Source of the DNA: Pelomonas aquatica
GTDB taxonomy: Bacteria > Pseudomonadota > Gammaproteobacteria > Burkholderiales > Burkholderiaceae_C
Direction: 5' to 3'
Assembly: GCF_026712205.1 (NCBI RefSeq)
Contig: NZ_JAPPUW010000001.1
Coordinates: forward strand, 372,001-436,000
Length of the DNA: 64,000 bases
Shown: positions 8,029 to 16,261 of the stretch, in pieces
How positions within the stretch are numbered: the stretch's first letter is position 1
How the letters are laid out: every line of letters begins with the position of its first letter
The notes under the pieces: model-generated
Database searches by the model: none
Told to the model about the DNA's origin: nothing
What the model saw: only the letters and a program-made list of their open reading frames with translations
Program-made: the position numbers and the translations under genes

Positions 8029-9072
8029 TCAGGCCGCATAGCCCTGCGTGGCCAGCGCCCAGCCGTCGGTCGCGTCGTCATGGCGCTGGATGTGTACCGG
8101 GCAGAGCTTCTTGGCTGCGGCGCGTTCCACCAGTGCTTCGGCCTGCTCGGGCGTCAGCTGCAGCGCGAAGCGCGTCCAGCGCTTCTGCACCAGCGGCAGG
8201 GCCCAGGCGTCTTCCAGCGCCCAGCGGATCTGGTGCGGCTGCTGCAGTTCGGCCGCGGCCAGCACGCGCGGCGCCAGCGCGAGCAGGAAGCGGTTGAAGT
8301 CGCTGCGCAGCGCGTCGGTCGGCAGCAGGGCTTCGAGGCGGCTCAGGCGGGCGCTCCAGCCCGGCGTCGCGAGCTGGCGCGTGATGAGGGCTTGCAGCGC
8401 CTGGATGGGATTGAACAGGCGCAGCCGGTTGGGCGGCAGCACGCGCAGCGGGATCTGCGCGGCCTGTTCGTGGCTCAGCGGCGTGACGAAGCTGGCCAGC
8501 ACGGCCAGGCGCTGCCACTCGGCCTCGGCCAGGCCGCCGATGCGGGTGATGGGGCCGGCCGCGCAGCTGGCGGCCATGCCGGCGATGGCCTGCCGGCCGT
8601 GGCTGCCCTTGGCGCGGTTGGCGCGGCGGCTCATCACGGCGAGGTTGCCGGCCGCGTAGCCGGCGTCGTCGCGGACGCGGTCGATGCTGCGGTTGTCGTC
8701 GCCCAGCAGTTCGCGGGTGATGGGGCAGTGGCTGGTGTCCAGCTGCGCCAGGTGGTGGGGCGTCAGCTGGATGTCCTCGAAGCTGCGGCCGCGAGCCCAG
8801 GCATGGGTGCGCAGTGCCAGCCACAGCACCACCGGCGGGCTGGCCGGCGTGCGCACGGCGCGGCCGCGCGTGGCCATCCAGCCGCGCTGCAGCGGCGACT
8901 GCGGGTAGAGGTGGGCGATGGGCGGCGTGAGGCCGTGCAGCGCGTAGTCGCGGCCCAGGGCCAGGCCGATGCGCTCGTGGGCGCTGACGGAGGTGGGGGC
9001 CTCGATCAGTCCCAAGTCGAACTGGACGAGGGCGGGCTGGGCGGTGGCTTGGGTGTTGAAGGCGGCTTGCAT
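8029..9072 (-). CDS. uncharacterised protein with a degenerate HNH-nuclease-like core
   Basis: I do not recognise this 347-residue protein as a named family. One segment, about residues 115-156, resembles the core of phage-type HNH endonucleases: a Cys-Pro-Ile-Thr turn (Cys116), then NRSIDRV, GYAAGN and SRRANRAKG, compared with the typical SlDRI...GY..gN.....aN..K pattern. The flanking regions are helix-rich, and a Leu/Gln/Arg-rich C-terminal half has no obvious motif. No signal peptide or membrane segment is seen. It is transcribed divergently from a WYL-domain regulator with 116 bases between them, so the regulator probably controls it. The nuclease role is inference from the short motif. 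Confidence 0.75.
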   Translation of the reverse strand: MQAAFNTQATAQPALVQFDLGLIEAPTSVSAHERIGLALGRDYALHGLTPPIAHLYPQSPLQRGWMATRGRAVRTPASPPVVLWLALRTHAWARGRSFEDIQLTPHHLAQLDTSHCPITRELLGDDNRSIDRVRDDAGYAAGNLAVMSRRANRAKGSHGRQAIAGMAASCAAGPITRIGGLAEAEWQRLAVLASFVTPLSHEQAAQIPLRVLPPNRLRLFNPIQALQALITRQLATPGWSARLSRLEALLPTDALRSDFNRFLLALAPRVLAAAELQQPHQIRWALEDAWALPLVQKRWTRFALQLTPEQAEALVERAAAKKLCPVHIQRHDDATDGWALATQGYAA

Positions 9073-9188
9073 GTCGGGCTCCTGGTCGGTTGGGCTCGCC
9101 GATGAAGTTCGCGGGCCTTCTCTGCAGTCTGCGAGCCAGCTGGCTCATGAGATGATCTACCTGCAAAACCACTGTAAATATTTTCAGG

Positions 9189-10163
9189 ATGGACCGCACC
9201 GAGCGCTTCTACAAGATCGAGCACCTGATCCGCTCGCGTGGCTGCGTGTCGTTCGCCGAGCTGATCGACGCGCTGGAGGTGTCTTCAGCCACGCTCAAGC
9301 GCGACCTGGCCTATCTGCGCGAGCGGCTGGACGCCCCCATCGAGTACGACGTCGGCGAGAACGGCTACCGCTTCGGCCAGCAGTGGCGCGGCGGCAAGCA
9401 CGAGCTGCCGGGCGTCTGGTTCAACGAGGCCGAGCTGCACGCGCTGCTGACGATGCAGCAGATGCTGGCCGGCCTGGACGAGCAGGGCGTCGTGGGCCGC
9501 CATCTGCAGCCCATGTTCGACAAGATCACCGGCATGCTGGGCGTGGACGCGGCCGAGGCGGACGAGCTGCGCCGGCGCGTCAGGCTCATCGGCACCGCGC
9601 GCCGGCGCGTGGCCAGCGACAGCTTCGAGACCGTCGGCAGTGCCGTCGTCAAGCGCCGCAGGCTGGCCATCCGCTACCGCAAGAAGCGTGATGGCGTGGC
9701 CAGCGAGCGCGAGGTCTCGCCGCAGCGCCTCGTGCACCACCGCCATGCCTGGTATCTGGACGCCTGGTGCCATGCCAGCGACGCCTACCGCCGCTTTGCG
9801 CTGGACGGCATCGAAAGCGCGACGCTGCTGGACACCGACGCCAAGGCCGTGCCGCTGGCCGAGCTGGAGGCCGAGCTGGACCAGGGCTATGGCATCTTCG
9901 CCGGCGGCACGCCGCGCGAGGCCGAGCTGGTCTTCAATGCCGAGACGGCGGCCTGGGTGTCGCGCGAGGAATGGCATCCGGCCCAGCACAGCGAGTTCCT
10001 GCCCGACGGCCGCTGGCGGCTGCGCCTGCCCTATGTGGACGACACCGAACTGCTGATGGACCTGCTGCGCCACGCCGGCCGCGTCGAAGTCGTCGGGCCG
10101 CCTGCGCTGCGCGAGGCCTATGCGGCACGCCTGCGCCGGGCCGCCGCGGCGCTCGAGGTTTGA
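9189..10163 (+). CDS. YafY-type transcriptional regulator with HTH and WYL domains
   Basis: 324-residue regulator. Residues 1-60 form a winged HTH of the HTH_11/DeoR type (TERFYKIEHLIRSRG, then SSATLKRDLAYLRERL as the likely recognition helix). The middle and C-terminal parts hold the WYL sensor domain, with HHRHAWYLDAWCHASDAYRRFALDGI near residues 180-205 and a C-terminal WCX-like extension. WYL domains bind nucleic acids or nucleotides and often control DNA-damage or phage-defence loci. The ATG lies just past an AT-rich stretch and a weak TTCAGG. It is divergent from the HNH-like gene at 8029-9072, which is its most probable target together with its own promoter. Confidence 0.92.
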   Translation: MDRTERFYKIEHLIRSRGCVSFAELIDALEVSSATLKRDLAYLRERLDAPIEYDVGENGYRFGQQWRGGKHELPGVWFNEAELHALLTMQQMLAGLDEQGVVGRHLQPMFDKITGMLGVDAAEADELRRRVRLIGTARRRVASDSFETVGSAVVKRRRLAIRYRKKRDGVASEREVSPQRLVHHRHAWYLDAWCHASDAYRRFALDGIESATLLDTDAKAVPLAELEAELDQGYGIFAGGTPREAELVFNAETAAWVSREEWHPAQHSEFLPDGRWRLRLPYVDDTELLMDLLRHAGRVEVVGPPALREAYAARLRRAAAALEV

Positions 10164-10234
10164 GGCCGGTCATATGGCAGCGGGGTCAATCGCGTTAGGC
10201 TCGGCGCATCTTCCATCCGACCGAGGAGCTTGCG

Positions 10235-10543
10235 ATGAGTGACACCACCCTGGCGAAGGAAAAGCTGGCCGCGGACTTCCGCGCCGTCATGGACGACATC
10301 GACTCGCTGATGACGGCCACGGGCAGCCAGGCCGAAGGCGAAGCCAAGGCCTTGCGCGCACGCATCCGCGAGCGCCTGGACGATGCGAGGGAAAGGCTGC
10401 TCGACGCCCAGCACGAGGCCGTGCGGCGCGCCAGGGCCGCGGCCACGGCCACCGATGACTATGTGCACGACAACCCCTGGCAGGCCATCGGCGTCGCCGC
10501 GGCCATCGGCCTGGCCTTGGGCGTGCTGATCGGCCGCCGTTGA
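10235..10543 (+). CDS. DUF883 family (ElaB/YqjD-like) membrane-anchored protein
   Basis: 102-residue protein with an amphipathic, probably coiled-coil N-terminal region (residues 10-75) and a C-terminal membrane helix with glycine-zipper character ending GLALGVLIGRR. This is the ElaB/YqjD pattern; E. coli YqjD is a stationary-phase inner-membrane protein that binds ribosomes. A good ribosome-binding site (GAGGAG) precedes the ATG. It is the first gene of a tight three-gene operon matching the E. coli yqjD-yqjE-yqjK order, with the next gene starting inside its stop codon. Confidence 0.9.
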   Translation: MSDTTLAKEKLAADFRAVMDDIDSLMTATGSQAEGEAKALRARIRERLDDARERLLDAQHEAVRRARAAATATDDYVHDNPWQAIGVAAAIGLALGVLIGRR

Positions 10544-10929
10544 GCACGACGCCCGAGCGCGAGCCGGTTTCCGGCCCGCTGCGTCGACTCGGCGCCTCGC
10601 TGCTGACGCTGGGCCGCATCCGGCTCGAGCTGCTGGCCGTCGAGGTCCAGGAGGAGAAGGAGCGCATTGCCGGCCTGGTGCTGTGGGCCGTGCTGGCCGC
10701 GCTGCTGGCCGGCTTCGCCGTGCTGATGCTGCTGGTGCTGGCCGTCGTCGCGCTGTGGGACAGCCATCCGCTGCTGGCGCTGGGTGCGGCCAGCGGCGTG
10801 CTGGTGGTCGCGGCCGCGCTGGCCGTGCGCCGGCTCAAGGCCCTGGCCGCCCAGCCCGCGACGCTCTTCCAGGCCAGCCTGGCCGAGCTGCGCGACGATG
10901 CCGACACCCTGCACCGCCGCACGCCATGA
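10540..10929 (+). CDS. YqjE-like (phage holin superfamily III) membrane protein
   Basis: 129-residue inner-membrane protein with two strongly hydrophobic segments, about residues 46-68 and 74-95, and charged ends. The N-terminal GRIRLELLAVEVQEEKERI segment is typical of YqjE/DUF1469. The start is a TTG overlapping the preceding stop (TTGA). Despite the holin-like family name, members are general envelope proteins; the role here is probably stationary-phase membrane organisation with its DUF883 partner. It overlaps the following small gene by four bases. Confidence 0.87.
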   Translation: MSTTPEREPVSGPLRRLGASLLTLGRIRLELLAVEVQEEKERIAGLVLWAVLAALLAGFAVLMLLVLAVVALWDSHPLLALGAASGVLVVAAALAVRRLKALAAQPATLFQASLAELRDDADTLHRRTP

Positions 10930-11225
10930 TCCCGCGCATCCCCGAGGACCCGGCCCGGCGCGCCCAGCGCAAGGCCGACCTGCTGATGGCCTCCCAGCTG
11001 CTGCGCGGCCAGGCCGTGCTGGCCGTGGACGACCTGGGCCAGCGGGCAGACCATTGGGGCCGCCGCTGGCTGTGGCTGCGGGCCCAGCTGGCCGACCCCT
11101 GGGTGCGGACGGCAGGGGCGCTGGGCGCGGCCTTCATGGCCGGGTCGGGCCGCCGCCGTGGCCGCTGGATGCAGGCGCTGCGCTGGGGGCTGCTGGCCTG
11201 GCGGATCTGGCGGCGCAAGCCTTGA
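10926..11225 (+). CDS. YqjK-like small basic protein
   Basis: 99-residue, strongly basic protein rich in Arg and Trp, with the sequence RRAQRKADLLMASQLLRGQ near its start and a short hydrophobic stretch, AGALGAAFMAG, near residue 60. It occupies the yqjK position of the yqjD-yqjE-yqjK operon and overlaps the preceding stop by four bases (ATGA). Sequence similarity to E. coli YqjK is only impressionistic; the assignment rests on context. It ends two bases before the convergent adenosyltransferase gene. Confidence 0.7.
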   Translation: MIPRIPEDPARRAQRKADLLMASQLLRGQAVLAVDDLGQRADHWGRRWLWLRAQLADPWVRTAGALGAAFMAGSGRRRGRWMQALRWGLLAWRIWRRKP

Positions 11226-11226
11226 T

Positions 11227-11811
11227 TCAGTTCTCGGCCGCGTCCAGCCGCTTCATCCTCTCGCTCTGCCAATAGACGTCGTCGCCGCCCAGCCCGTCGA
11301 GGTTGGCGCGGTTCAGCACGCGGGCCAGCACGAAGAGCAGGTCGGACAGCCGGTTCAGGTACTGGCGCGGCGCGGCGTGCAGGGTCTCGCTGGCGGCCAG
11401 CGTGATGACGGCGCGTTCGGCGCGGCGGGCCACGGTGCGGCAGACATGGGAAATGGCCGCGCTGCGCGTGCCGGCCGGCAGGATGAATTCCTTGAGCCGC
11501 GGCAGCGCCGCGTTGTAGTGCTCCAGCGCCTCGTCCAGGCGCAGCACGGCGGCGTCCTTCAGCAGCTGGCCACCCGGCCAGGAGAGTTCGCCGCCGAGGT
11601 TGAAGAGCTCGTGCTGGATCGTGATCAGCAACTCGCGGATGTCGTCGGGCAGGGGCTCGGCCAGCAGCAGGCCGAGGTTGGAATTGAGCTCGTCGACGTC
11701 GCCCATGGCCTGCACGCGCAGGTGGTTCTTGGGCACGCGGCTGCCGTCGGAGAGGCCGGTCGTGCCGTCGTCGCCGGTGCGGGTGGCGATCTGGGAGAGG
11801 CGGTTGCCCAT
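11227..11811 (-). CDS. PduO-type cob(I)yrinic acid a,c-diamide adenosyltransferase
   Basis: Transfers the 5'-deoxyadenosyl group from ATP to cob(I)alamin to make coenzyme B12. The 194-residue protein shows PduO/EutT-type motifs: the N-terminal ATP-binding TRTGDDGTTGLSDG (about residues 10-23), VDELNSNLGLL, LFNLGGEL, and the conserved RTVARRAERAV helix with its essential arginines (about 124-134), then YLNRLSDLLFVLAR. The length is normal for the single-domain enzyme. No other cobalamin gene is adjacent, so it probably serves salvage of imported cobalamin. A small membrane-protein gene lies 37 bases upstream on the same strand. Confidence 0.95.
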   Translation of the reverse strand: MGNRLSQIATRTGDDGTTGLSDGSRVPKNHLRVQAMGDVDELNSNLGLLLAEPLPDDIRELLITIQHELFNLGGELSWPGGQLLKDAAVLRLDEALEHYNAALPRLKEFILPAGTRSAAISHVCRTVARRAERAVITLAASETLHAAPRQYLNRLSDLLFVLARVLNRANLDGLGGDDVYWQSERMKRLDAAEN

Positions 11812-11848
11812 GTGGCGGTCTGCAAGGGTTGGGAGGCCGCCATTGTCC

Positions 11849-12082
11849 TCAGTGGCGTCTGCCGCTGCGATGGAAGCCGGGCTTGCGCGCCGGCGCGGCG
11901 TGCGGGTGCAGGCCGGGGTTCTCGGGCAGCTGTTCGACGAGGGGGCCGGCCCGCGGGGGCTCTTGCCCGGCCTGTGGCTGGCCCATCAATTCACGCCAGC
12001 GGGCCACCAGCATGTCGAAGCGCAGGGCGCCGAGCGCGATCAGCGCGACGGCCAGGATCAGCAGCAGCCAGGTCAGGGTCAT
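11849..12082 (-). CDS. small single-span membrane protein, unknown
   Basis: 77-residue predicted protein: an N-terminal hydrophobic helix (TWLLLILAVALIALGALRF, residues 3-21) followed by a soluble, proline-rich and basic tail. The ATG at 12082 is preceded by a purine-rich GGGAGC on the minus strand, which supports translation. It lies 37 bases upstream of the adenosyltransferase gene on the same strand, so both may share a transcript, and it is divergent from the FAD-linked oxidase gene. I do not recognise a family. Confidence 0.55.
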   Translation of the reverse strand: MTLTWLLLILAVALIALGALRFDMLVARWRELMGQPQAGQEPPRAGPLVEQLPENPGLHPHAAPARKPGFHRSGRRH

Positions 12083-12173
12083 GGAAGTTGCTCCCGGTGT
12101 GGACAGCCCGATGCTGGCACCGTCGGCGCCGCGCTGCAACACAATCGGCTGATCTGCATCAGGAGACCCGCCG

Positions 12174-13589
12174 ATGAACGCGCCCGCCCACCCCGTCGCC
12201 GTCGCGCCGCCGCTGCCTGAAGGCCTGCTGTCCGCGCTGCATGCCGAATTCGCCGGGCGCTGCTCGACGGCCCTGGCCGTGCGCGAGCAGCATGGCCGCG
12301 ACGAGTCCGTCTTCGACATGCCGCCGCCGCAGGCCGTCGTGTTCGCCGAGAGCGAGGCCGAGGTCGCGCGCGTCGTCGCGCTGTGCGCGGCCCACCGTGT
12401 GCCCGTCATCCCCTATGGCGCGGGCTCGTCGCTGGAGGGCCATCTGCTGGCCGTGCGCGGCGGCATCAGCCTGGACGTGTCGCGCATGAACCGCATCCTG
12501 CGCATCGCCGCCGAGGACCTGACCGTGACCGTGCAGCCCGGCGTCACGCGCAAGGCGCTGAACGAGGCCTTGAAGCACGAGGGTCTGTTCTTCCCCATCG
12601 ACCCCGGCGCCGACGCCAGCCTGGGCGGCATGGCCGCCACGCGCGCCAGCGGCACGAACGCGGTGCGCTACGGCACGATGCGCGAGAACGTGCTGGGCCT
12701 GCGTTTCGTCAATGCGAACGGCGAGATCGTGCGCAGCGGCTCGCGGGCGAGGAAGAGCAGCGCCGGCTACGACCTGACGCGCCTGCTGGTCGGCAGCGAA
12801 GGCACGCTGGGCGTCATCACCGAGCTGACGGTCAAGGTGCATCCGCTGCCCGAGGCCGTCTCGGCGGCGATCTGCTTCTTCCCCGGCATCGACGCGGCCG
12901 TGCGCACGGCCATGCAGATCATCCAGATCGGCGTGCCCATCGCGCGCTGCGAGCTGCTGGACGCGAACGCGCTGCGTGCCGTCAACGCGCACGACAAGCT
13001 GGGACTGAAGGAAGCCTCCATGCTGCTGATGGAGTTCCACGGCAGCGAGGCCGGCGTGGCCGAGCAGGCGGCCGTCGTGCAGGACATTGCCGCCGACCAT
13101 GGCGGCGAGGCCTTCGAATGGGCCACGACGCCCGAGGCGCGCACGCGGCTGTGGACGGCCCGCCACCATGCCTATCTGTCGGGCCTGCAGATGCGACCGG
13201 GCTGCCGCGCGGTGACGACGGACACCTGCGTGCCCATCTCGCGCCTGGCCGAGAACATCAACGCGTCCATCGATGAGGTCGAGGCCGCCGGCCTGCCCTA
13301 TTTCATCGTCGGCCATGTCGGCGACGGCAATTTCCACATGGCCTATCTGCTGGACCCGGCCAAGCCCGACGAACTGGCGACGGCCGAGCGCCTGAGCGCG
13401 CAGATGGTGGCGCGGGCGATTGCGCTGGAGGGTACCTGCACCGGCGAGCACGGCATCGGGCTGCACAAGCAGGGCTTCCTGCTCGACGAGGCGGGGCCGG
13501 AGGCCGTGGCGATGATGCGGGCCGTGAAGGCGGCGCTGGATCCGCTCGGCATCTTCAACCCGGGCAAGGTCTTCGCCTCCACAAACTGA
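12174..13589 (+). CDS. FAD-linked oxidase, D-lactate/glycolate dehydrogenase type
   Basis: 471-residue flavoprotein of the VAO/DLD family that probably oxidises a D-2-hydroxy acid to the 2-keto acid. The FAD-binding (PCMH) domain contains IPYGAGSSLEGH (about residues 81-92), LGGMAATRASGTNAVRYGTM and KSSAGYDLTRLLVGSEGTLGVI broken into adjacent motifs. The C-terminal FAD-linked oxidase domain has GHVGDGNFH (about 380) and GTCTGEHGIG (about 420), the site of substrate and metal binding. The length matches D-lactate dehydrogenase (cytochrome). An AGGAG ribosome-binding site precedes the ATG, and a -10-like CACAAT lies further upstream. The P450 gene starts 39 bases downstream. Confidence 0.93.
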   Translation: MNAPAHPVAVAPPLPEGLLSALHAEFAGRCSTALAVREQHGRDESVFDMPPPQAVVFAESEAEVARVVALCAAHRVPVIPYGAGSSLEGHLLAVRGGISLDVSRMNRILRIAAEDLTVTVQPGVTRKALNEALKHEGLFFPIDPGADASLGGMAATRASGTNAVRYGTMRENVLGLRFVNANGEIVRSGSRARKSSAGYDLTRLLVGSEGTLGVITELTVKVHPLPEAVSAAICFFPGIDAAVRTAMQIIQIGVPIARCELLDANALRAVNAHDKLGLKEASMLLMEFHGSEAGVAEQAAVVQDIAADHGGEAFEWATTPEARTRLWTARHHAYLSGLQMRPGCRAVTTDTCVPISRLAENINASIDEVEAAGLPYFIVGHVGDGNFHMAYLLDPAKPDELATAERLSAQMVARAIALEGTCTGEHGIGLHKQGFLLDEAGPEAVAMMRAVKAALDPLGIFNPGKVFASTN

Positions 13590-13628
13590 ACGAGGCCGAA
13601 GCCGGGCCGGATTCCTAAACTCGGCCGG

Positions 13629-15056
13629 ATGGACAGCACCACCGCTCCCTGCGCGCTGCGCCGCTTCGACGACCTGCCCGGCCCGCGCGGCCTGCCGGTG
13701 CTCGGCAATCTGCTGCAGATCGACTCGCCGCGGGTGCACCAGCAGGTCGAGGCCTGGTGCGAGGAGTTCGGGCCGCTGTTCAAGCTCAGGCTGGGCAAGC
13801 GGCGCGTCGTCGTCGTCGGCGACCATGAGCTGATCGGCATCGCGCTGCGCGACCGGCCGGATGGCTTCCGGCGCACGCAGAGGCTGGAGGACGTGGGCCG
13901 CGAGATGGGGCTGAGCGCGGGCCTGTTCGCGTCCAACGGCGAGGTCTGGAAGCGCCAGCGCCGCATGGTCATGGCCGGCTTCGACCCGGTGCATGTGAAG
14001 CGCTACTACCCGGCCCTGCTGCGCGTGGCCGGGCGCCTGGTGGGGCGCTGGCAGGACGCCGCCCGCGCGGACCGCCGCATCGAGCTGCAGGCCGACCTGA
14101 TGCGCTTCACGGTGGACGCCGTGGCCGGGCTGGCGTTCGGCGAGGACGTGAACACGCTGCAGTCCGACGAGGACATCATCCAGCGCCACCTGAACCGCAT
14201 CTTCCCGATGCTGTCCAAGCGCCTGTTCCTGCCGCTGCCGATCTGGCGCTGGTGGCCTTCGGCCGAGGACCGCGCGCTGGTGCGCAGCGTGGCCGAGATC
14301 GATGTCGCCGTGCAGGGCTTCATCGCCAAGGCGCGGGCACGCCTGGCCGCCGACCCGGGCCTGCACCGCGAGCCGGGCAATCTGCTGGAGGCCATGCTGG
14401 TGGCGGCCGACGAGCCCGGCAGCGGCATCGACGACGAGCAGGTGGCCGGCAATGTGCTGACGATGCTGCTGGCCGGCGAGGACACGACGGCCAACACGCT
14501 GGCCTGGCTGATCTGGCTGCTGTCGCGCCATCCCGCGGCCCTGGCCCGCGCGCGGGCCGAGGTGGACGGCGTGCTGGCCGGCGCGGCCCTGCCGGACCTG
14601 GAGCAGCTGGGCCGGCTGGACTTCGTCGAGGCTTGCGCCCACGAGACGATGCGGCTGCGCCCGGTCGCGCCCATCAACACGATGCAGGCCGTGCACGACA
14701 CGCAGGTCGGCGATGTGGCGGTGCCGGCCGGCATGATCGTCATGGCCGTGATGCGGCGCGATGCCGTCAGCGAGCGCCACTTGCGCGATGCGGCCGAATT
14801 CGACCCCGACCGCTGGCTGGCCGACGCCAGGCAGGCCGGCGCGGCCAAGCGCCTGTCCATGCCCTTCGGCGCCGGGCCGCGCATCTGCCCGGGGCGCTAT
14901 CTGGCGCTGATGGAGATCAAGCTGGCCTGCGCGCTGCTGCTGCGCCATTTCGACATCGCCGCCGTCGACACGCCCGACGGTCAGGCGCCGCGCGAGCGCC
15001 TGCAGCTGGCCATGGGGCCGGTGGGGCTGTCGATGCGGCTGGGCCTGCGCGGCTGA
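13629..15056 (+). CDS. cytochrome P450
   Basis: 475-residue haem-thiolate monooxygenase. The I-helix oxygen-activation motif AGEDTT is at about residue 284, the K-helix ExxR is in ETMRLRP (about 338), and the haem-binding loop is FGAGPRICPGR with axial Cys at about residue 420. There is no N-terminal membrane anchor, so it is a soluble bacterial type. The redox partner is not encoded nearby. Substrate unknown; the motif spacing resembles fatty-acid or CYP4-like hydroxylases, but that is only an impression. No ribosome-binding site is visible; a -10-like TAAACT ends seven bases before the ATG, so the mRNA may be leaderless. Confidence 0.95.
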   Translation: MDSTTAPCALRRFDDLPGPRGLPVLGNLLQIDSPRVHQQVEAWCEEFGPLFKLRLGKRRVVVVGDHELIGIALRDRPDGFRRTQRLEDVGREMGLSAGLFASNGEVWKRQRRMVMAGFDPVHVKRYYPALLRVAGRLVGRWQDAARADRRIELQADLMRFTVDAVAGLAFGEDVNTLQSDEDIIQRHLNRIFPMLSKRLFLPLPIWRWWPSAEDRALVRSVAEIDVAVQGFIAKARARLAADPGLHREPGNLLEAMLVAADEPGSGIDDEQVAGNVLTMLLAGEDTTANTLAWLIWLLSRHPAALARARAEVDGVLAGAALPDLEQLGRLDFVEACAHETMRLRPVAPINTMQAVHDTQVGDVAVPAGMIVMAVMRRDAVSERHLRDAAEFDPDRWLADARQAGAAKRLSMPFGAGPRICPGRYLALMEIKLACALLLRHFDIAAVDTPDGQAPRERLQLAMGPVGLSMRLGLRG

Positions 15057-15148
15057 GCGGCCGACCCGGGGATTCGGCCGGCGCGCCATGCGGCCCGCCC
15101 GGATTGCCCACAATCCGCCCGTTCCAACCGTTCCGAGGAGAACAAGCG

Positions 15149-15547
15149 ATGTTCAACCACATCATGGTCGGCAGCAACGACATCGAGCGCAGCAAGCGCT
15201 TCTACGACGCGGTGCTGGCCGTGCTCGGCGCCCCCGCGGGCTTTCCGAACACGGGGCCCAAAGGCCACCAGCGGGTGTTCTACCGCCATGCGGGCAACAG
15301 CTTCGCCATCAGCCAGCCCATCAACGGCGAGCCGGCCTGCCATGCCAACGGCGGCACCGTCGGCTTCAAGTGCGAGTCGGCCGAGCAGGTCAAGACCTTC
15401 CACGACGTGGCCGTGGCCCACGGCGGCCAGCCCATCGAAGAGCCGCCGGGCCTGCGCGAGAGCGCGATGGGCGCCATGCACCTGGCCTATGTGCGCGATC
15501 CGGACGGCAACAAGCTCTGCGCGGTCTACCGCGTGCCCAAGACCTGA
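15149..15547 (+). CDS. VOC (glyoxalase/bleomycin-resistance fold) family protein
   Basis: 132-residue metal-dependent-fold protein. The first beta-alpha unit [22 protein letters not shown] and the last unit [15 protein letters not shown] are classical VOC segments; His4 and a C-terminal acidic position could be metal ligands. A good ribosome-binding site (CGAGGAG) lies upstream. Activity (lyase, dioxygenase or binding protein) cannot be told from sequence. A stretch with -10-like CACAAT about 36 bases upstream may be its promoter, so it need not be co-transcribed with the P450. Confidence 0.88.
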   Translation: MFNHIMVGSNDIERSKRFYDAVLAVLGAPAGFPNTGPKGHQRVFYRHAGNSFAISQPINGEPACHANGGTVGFKCESAEQVKTFHDVAVAHGGQPIEEPPGLRESAMGAMHLAYVRDPDGNKLCAVYRVPKT

Positions 15548-15629
15548 GAGCTTGAGACGCTTCGTTGCGCGCCTAAGCGTCCGCGCCCCGGCGCGCCGCA
15601 CAGTGACGGGCATCGCAACAGGAGCCGCC

Positions 15630-15941
15630 ATGCCCGCCATCACCTGCTTCATCCGCTACGAGATCGATCCCTTCCAGCGCGAAGCCTTCCGCCGCTACGC
15701 CGGCAACTGGGGCCGCATCATTCCCCGCCTCGGCGGCCGGCTGCTGGGCTACTGGCTGCCCTGGGAGGGTACGAACGACGAGGCCTGGGGCCTGGTCGGC
15801 TTCGACTCGCTGGCCGACTACGAGGCCTACCGCGCGCGGCTCAAGGCCGACCCCGAGGCGCGGGCCAACTTCGAGTTCGCGCAGCAGCAGCGCTTCATCC
15901 TGCGCGAGGAGCGTACTTTCTGTGAGGATGTGCGCCCATGA
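15630..15941 (+). CDS. NIPSNAP family protein
   Basis: 103-residue ferredoxin-like alpha/beta barrel protein. The N-terminus [21 protein letters not shown] and the central [15 protein letters not shown] and [17 protein letters not shown] segments follow the NIPSNAP pattern. A GGAG ribosome-binding site is five bases upstream of the ATG. It overlaps the next gene, a related dimeric alpha/beta-barrel monooxygenase-like protein, by four bases, and that in turn overlaps an ArsR-type regulator: a compact three-gene unit. The biochemical role is unknown. Confidence 0.87.
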   Translation: MPAITCFIRYEIDPFQREAFRRYAGNWGRIIPRLGGRLLGYWLPWEGTNDEAWGLVGFDSLADYEAYRARLKADPEARANFEFAQQQRFILREERTFCEDVRP

Positions 15942-16261
15942 TCGCCGTCATCTTCGAAGTGCAGCCCACGGCCGAGGGCCGTCAGGCCTACCTTGACCAT
16001 GCCGCGGCCTTGAAGCCGCTGTTGGAGCGCATGGACGGCTTCATCTCGGTGGAGCGCTTCCAGAGCCTGGCGCAGCCGGACAAGCTGCTGTCGCTGTCCT
16101 TCTGGCGCGACGAAGAGGCCGTGCGCGGCTGGCGCGAGATGGAACGCCACCGCGAGGCCCAGGCGGCCGGCCGCGGCGGCTTGTTCGCCGACTACCGGCT
16201 GCGCGTCGCCCATGTCGTGCGCGACTACGGCCTGAACGAGCGCGAGCAGGTGCCGGGATGA
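15938..16261 (+). CDS. antibiotic biosynthesis monooxygenase (ABM) domain protein
   Basis: 107-residue protein of the dimeric alpha/beta-barrel superfamily. It shows the ABM signature in [20 protein letters not shown] (about residues 27-46) and [24 protein letters not shown] (about 53-76). Such proteins are small cofactor-free monooxygenases or haem-degrading enzymes; no defining catalytic residue can be assigned. It overlaps the preceding NIPSNAP gene by four bases and the following ArsR gene by four bases, so all three are probably translated together. Confidence 0.87.
   Translation: MIAVIFEVQPTAEGRQAYLDHAAALKPLLERMDGFISVERFQSLAQPDKLLSLSFWRDEEAVRGWREMERHREAQAAGRGGLFADYRLRVAHVVRDYGLNEREQVPG

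Noticed and set aside
10540-10929. Phage holin, suggested by the family name of the YqjE-like protein
   Set aside because: It lies in a yqjD-yqjE-yqjK-type operon with no phage genes nearby. The family name is historical.
12159-15113. Long open frame antisense to the FAD-linked oxidase and P450 genes (similar ones lie opposite 24007-27348, 33355-37029, 38257-43209 and 44521-47580)
   Set aside because: In this GC-rich DNA antisense frames stay open by chance. These products are Arg/Ala/Gly/Gln/His repeats without family motifs, and the opposite strand holds clear enzymes.
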